From Microbacterium sp. AK009 (GTDB taxonomy: Bacteria > Actinomycetota > Actinomycetes > Actinomycetales > Microbacteriaceae): a stretch of 64,000 nucleotides of DNA. Under the pieces are notes generated by a model. The model worked only from the letters and a program-made list of their open reading frames with translations, was not told where the DNA came from and searched no databases. The stretch spans positions 62,001-126,000 of the forward strand of contig NZ_JACCCG010000002.1 in assembly GCF_013410955.1 (NCBI RefSeq), read 5' to 3'. The position numbers and the translations under genes were made by a program. Position 1 is the first letter of the stretch. Every line of letters begins with the position of its first letter. This document shows positions 57,580 through 64,000 of this stretch, piece by piece.

Positions 57580-58427
57580 CGGGTCTCCTCGGCGGTGCGG
57601 GGTTCGGGTGTGCTGTGGTGGGTGTCGACGCCGAGCCCCTCGAGGAGCTCTGCGCGCAGGGTGGTAAAGTCGTGGGCGGCGCGGTCGCGCGGACGGGTTC
57701 CGGGCACCTCGACGATGCGGGCGATGGAGGATGCCGCGGGGTCGTCGCCGAGCGAGCGGAGCAGCAGGACGCGATCGGCGAGGTACAGCGCCTCTTCGAC
57801 GTCGTGGGTGACGAGGAGGACGGTGGTCGGCCGCGCGGCGTGGATCTGCAGGAGCAGGTCCTGCATGCGCAGGCGCGTGAGCGCGTCCAGGGCCCCGAAC
57901 GGCTCGTCCAGGAGCAGGACCTCGGGGTCGCGGGCGAGCGCGCGGGCGAGCGACGTGCGCTGCGCCATGCCGCCGGAGATCTCCCGTGGGCGGCGGTCGG
58001 CGGCGTGGCCGAGGCCGACAAGGTCGAGGAGCTCGGCGACGCGGTCACGGCGTTCGGCTCCGCGGAGCCCACGGGGAAGCCCGAGGGCGACGTTGTCGGC
58101 GATGGTTCGCCAGGGAAGCAGTCGCGGTTCCTGGAAGGCCACCGCGGTGCGGTCATCGGTGTCGCGGACGGGCGCGGCGTCGAGTTCGATGACACCCGCT
58201 GTCGGGACGTCCAGGCCCGCGAGCAGGCGCAGGAGTGTGGACTTGCCGCACCCGGACGGTCCGACGACCGCGACGATCTCACCGGGCGCGAGGCTCAGGT
58301 CGACGCCGCGCAGGACCGGGAGCGGAGCGGGGGTGACGAATGTCCGCGACACCCCGGCGACCCGCACCGCACCGCGGCGTTCGCCGGCGGCGGGCACGTC
58401 GATGACGCGGGAGTTCGGGGTGGGCAT
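57576..58427 (-). CDS. ABC transporter ATP-binding protein (SsuB/TauB type)
   Basis: 283 residues. Walker A is VVGPSGCGKSTLLRLLAGLD, Q-loop AFQEPRLLPWRTIADNV, ABC signature ISGGMAQRTSLARALA, Walker B VLLLDEPFGALDALTRL, and H-loop VTHDVEEAL. First gene of the ATPase, binding protein, permease, acs set. Gap to gmk is 75 bases; a CAGTCT-N6-ATG arrangement is close to, but not, the leaderless consensus. Confidence 0.92.
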   Translation of the reverse strand: MPTPNSRVIDVPAAGERRGAVRVAGVSRTFVTPAPLPVLRGVDLSLAPGEIVAVVGPSGCGKSTLLRLLAGLDVPTAGVIELDAAPVRDTDDRTAVAFQEPRLLPWRTIADNVALGLPRGLRGAERRDRVAELLDLVGLGHAADRRPREISGGMAQRTSLARALARDPEVLLLDEPFGALDALTRLRMQDLLLQIHAARPTTVLLVTHDVEEALYLADRVLLLRSLGDDPAASSIARIVEVPGTRPRDRAAHDFTTLRAELLEGLGVDTHHSTPEPRTAEETR

Positions 58428-58502
58428 GCACCCAGACTGCCGATGTCGGGGCCGTCATGACATCTCGGGCGTAACGTTGCGAAACGTCCGCGGGTGCGTG
58501 GA
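58428..58502. promoter_or_regulatory. Upstream region of the ABC-acs operon with two dyads
   Basis: GATGTC...GACATC and ACGTT-GCGA-AACGT inverted repeats lie within 75 bases, suggesting regulator sites. The second contains GTAAC and GAAAC half-sites resembling a GlnR box but with spacing of 5 rather than 6. Confidence 0.35.
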
Positions 58503-59402
58503 TCAGTGCGCGGCGAGCGACACGACCTCCGCGGCCGCCCGCGCGACGTCGTCGTTGACCACGTGGTAGTCGAACTCCGGCTGCGCCGCCAGCTCCACGC
58601 GCGCGGTGCGCAGGCGCCGCGCCCGCTCCTCGGCATCCTCGGTGCCGCGTCCCACCAGCCGGTTCACCAGCTCATCCCAGCTGGGCGGCAGGAGGAAGAC
58701 GAGCGTCGCCGACGGCTCGGCGGCCCGGACCTGCCGGGCCCCCTGGAGGTCGATCTCGAGGAGGACCGTGCGACCCGCTGCCAGCGCGTCCTCGATCGGA
58801 CGGCGGGGGGTGCCGTAGCGGTGGGAGTTGTGCACGGTCGCCCACTCGAGCAGCTGCCCCTCGGCGACGAGCCGGTCGAACTCGGCGTCGTCGACGAAGT
58901 AGTAGTGCTCGCCGTCGCGCTCTCCGGGGCGGGGTGCGCGCGTCGTCGCCGAGATCGACAGGAGGATGTCGGGGTGGTGCGCCTTGATGTGCGCGGCGAC
59001 GGTGCCTTTGCCGACCGCCGTCGGGCCGGCGAGCACGATGAGGCGACTCCGCTCCGTGCGCGGAGCGGGCTCGGGCCACCGCTCGTCGAGGAACGCCGTC
59101 AGGTCGCGGCGTTGGCGAGCGCCCAGCCCGCCGAGTCGCTTGACCGGCGAGATGGCCAGTGATGCGAGGATCCGATCGCGCTTGCCTTCGCCGATCGCCG
59201 GCAGCGCGGTGAGGAATTCGGTCACGCGCAGGGTTCCGGCGGGCGACTCCGGTGCGGCGAAGGCCCGCCGGGTGAGCTCCTGGGGTGAGATGACGCGGGT
59301 GGCCAGGTCGCGTTTGAGTGCGGCGCGGGCGCGTCGCGCAGCAACCGCGCGCTCCGACGCGGCGCGGCGGTCGACCTCGGGCGGGCGGCGGGACGAGGTC
59401 AC
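58503..59402 (-). CDS. gmk: Fusion of actinobacterial integration host factor (mIHF) and guanylate kinase
   Basis: 299 residues. Residues about 13-108 match mIHF: AVAARRARAALKRDL helix, then TEFLTALPAIGEGKRDRILA and ISPVKRLGGLGARQRRDLTA, the H2TH-type DNA-binding part. Residues 120-299 are guanylate kinase: P-loop LAGPTAVGKGT (126-134), SATTRAPRPGERDGEHYYFV for GMP binding, and the lid LVGRGTEDAEERARRL. In Mycobacterium these are adjacent separate genes (Rv1388, Rv1389). GTG at 59402 overlaps the pyrF stop (GTGA) and starts the mIHF part, so the fusion is the natural product. No internal start near residue 115 looks usable. Confidence 0.92.
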   Translation of the reverse strand: MTSSRRPPEVDRRAASERAVAARRARAALKRDLATRVISPQELTRRAFAAPESPAGTLRVTEFLTALPAIGEGKRDRILASLAISPVKRLGGLGARQRRDLTAFLDERWPEPAPRTERSRLIVLAGPTAVGKGTVAAHIKAHHPDILLSISATTRAPRPGERDGEHYYFVDDAEFDRLVAEGQLLEWATVHNSHRYGTPRRPIEDALAAGRTVLLEIDLQGARQVRAAEPSATLVFLLPPSWDELVNRLVGRGTEDAEERARRLRTARVELAAQPEFDYHVVNDDVARAAAEVVSLAAH

Positions 59403-60252
59403 GACGTGCCCTCCCGGTACAGGGCCCGCCGCTCGTCGATCCGGGAAGCGAGATCGGCGGGGCCGGCGGAGAGGATGCTGCGACTTTCGCTGGCGAGGAC
59501 GTTGCGCGACAGGGCCCCGAACAGGCGGGCCAGGTCGGCGGGCTGGGCGCCCTGCGCGCCGAATCCGGGTGCGAGAAGGGGTGCGCCGCGCAGCAGGTCG
59601 TCGGTGAGGCCGAGCTCCCACCGGTCCACCGTCGCACCCACCACGAGACCGATCGGACCGAGGTCGCCGGTGAAGGCGGCTGAGCCGTTCACCCACGTGA
59701 CGTCGCGGGCGACCCGGGCCGCCACGGTCTGGCCGTCATCTGCCGCCACATCCACAGGGTGCGCGGTCTGCAGCGACGTCGCCTCGGGGTTGCTGGTCCC
59801 CGCCAGGACGAACACGCCCTTTTCGGCACGGACCGCCCCGGTGAGGGTCTCGCGCAGCGAATCGGGTCCGAGGTAGGGACTGACGGTGAGCGCGTCGGCC
59901 TCCAGCGGTGAGCCGGGGCTCAGCCACGCCGCCGCGTACGCAGCCATCGTGCTGCCGATGTCCCCGCGCTTGGCGTCGGCGACGACGAGGAGCCCTGCCG
60001 CCCGCGCAGCGGCGAGGGTCTCCTCGAGGGCGGCGTACCCTGCCGCCCCGAACCGCTCGAAGAACGCCACCTGCGGCTTCACCACGCCGACCCGCCCGCG
60101 GGCGGCTTCGACGGTCCGCAGCGCGAAGTCGCGAACCCCGGCGGCGGTGTCCTCCAGGCCCCACTCGGCGAGCAGATGCGCGTGCGGGTCGATCCCGACG
60201 CAGAGGGGACCGTGAGCGTCGAGGGCTGCGCGCAGACGTTCGGCGAAACCGG

Positions 60253-60256
<4 letters not shown>
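59399..60256 (-). CDS. pyrF: Orotidine-5'-phosphate decarboxylase (type 2)
   Basis: Final step of UMP synthesis; 285 residues, the long type 2 form found in actinobacteria. The catalytic Lys/Asp cluster is [36 protein letters not shown] opens the barrel and [20 protein letters not shown] closes it. GTG start overlaps the carB stop (GTGA). Confidence 0.95.
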
Positions 60257-63539
<3,283 letters not shown>

Positions 63540-63540
<1 letters not shown>

Positions 63541-64000
63541 CAGTCGTTGCTCTCCTGGACGTTCGCGGCGCCGGGCCGGGCGTCACGGTGCGCGCGCACC
63601 ATGTCACGGAACCGGTCGAACAGATAGTTGGCGTCGTGCGGACCTGCCGCCGCCTCGGGGTGGTACTGCACCGAGAAGGCGGGGATGTCGAGGGCGCGAA
63701 GGCCCTCCACGACGTTGTCGTTCAAACCGACGTGGCTCACCTCGACCCGCCCGTAGCCCTGCGGGCTGTCGAAGGAGCCTTCCAGCGGCGCCTCTACGGC
63801 GAAGCCGTGATTGTGGGCGGTGATCTCCACGCGGCCGGTCGCCTTGTCGAGAACCGGCTGGTTGATGCCACGGTGCCCGAAGGGCAACTTGTAGGTGCCG
63901 AGGCCGAGAGCGCGACCGAGCAGCTGGTTGCCGAAGCAGATGCCGAAGAAGGGCAGCCGGTCATCGAGCACGGCGCGCAGCAGCTCGATGTGATCGGCCG
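63540..64000 (-). CDS. carA: Carbamoyl-phosphate synthase small subunit (C-terminal part, cut by right edge)
   Basis: Glutaminase subunit; 153 residues are in the window and the frame continues past the edge. It holds the class I glutaminase nucleophile Cys in [20 protein letters not shown], the substrate-binding GHRGINQPV and HNHGFAVEA, and the catalytic His/Glu in [11 protein letters not shown]. Coupled to carB by TGATG. Confidence 0.95.

Overview
The window looks like chromosomal core sequence from a high-GC actinobacterium, most likely Microbacteriaceae and probably Microbacterium. The evidence is gene content and order: pepA-lpdA-sucB, a sigA-type primary sigma factor with a Lys/Ala-rich then acidic N-terminus, an ANTAR regulator beside polA, hisE-hisG-hisF-hisI joined to trp genes, lgt-gltB-gltD-pyk, and carA-carB-pyrF-gmk...rpoZ-metK-priA-fmt-rsmB-rpe, which parallels Mycobacterium Rv1383-Rv1408. 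Codons are strongly G/C-ending. Many genes start with GTG, and many appear leaderless. I see no insertion sequence, prophage, integrase, CRISPR array or rRNA. No gene-free stretch exceeds 300 bases; the largest is about 235 bases, upstream of sigA.

Layout. 1-6.7 kb: the C-terminus of an unidentified membrane protein (+), then sucB, lpdA and pepA (all -), and a PAC2 protein (+). 6.9-9 kb: sigA and a CofE-like gene (+). 9-12.7 kb: an AEC transporter, an amylosucrase and a Nei-type DNA glycosylase (-). 12.9-15 kb: an 80-residue protein and the pseudouridine catabolism pair psuG-psuK (+). 15-22.5 kb: mostly monocistronic metabolic or unknown genes (HAD, SDR, DUF6458, DHFR-like, SGNH, MFS, LLM, DUF885). 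22.5-27.2 kb: polA, a thioesterase, a methyltransferase and pdtaR. tRNA-Leu(CAA) follows at 27.3 kb and a RecQ-family helicase (+) at 28-29.6 kb.

From 29.6 kb to the right edge, 34 kb of genes lie on the minus strand. Read in transcription order from the right edge they are: carA (cut by the edge), carB, pyrF and an mIHF-Gmk fusion (pyrimidine and GMP synthesis plus a DNA-binding domain); a sulfonate-type ABC transporter coupled to an acetyl-CoA synthetase; an O-acetylhomoserine sulfhydrylase and a CoA-binding protein; rpoZ and metK; priA, fmt and rsmB; rpe and a membrane protein; hisE-G-F-I; a Trp-associated membrane protein, a DUF6704 protein and trpC-B-A; lgt; gltB-gltD; pyk. Most neighbours here overlap by ATGA, GTGA or TGATG, so translation is probably coupled.

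Main points of interest. (1) A one-piece fusion of actinobacterial integration host factor to guanylate kinase. (2) A consistent TANNNT-N6/7-start architecture at sixteen genes, implying widespread leaderless transcription. (3) Four places where the upstream gene's stop codon is also the first three bases of the next gene's -10 box. (4) Absence of trpE and coaBC from positions they occupy in related supraoperons. (5) A transporter-acs-metY island separating gmk from rpoZ. (6) A RecQ helicase ending in a PcrA-like Tudor-type tail. (7) A threefold intergenic repeat with a 20-bp imperfect hairpin. I found no clear multi-gene system of unknown type.
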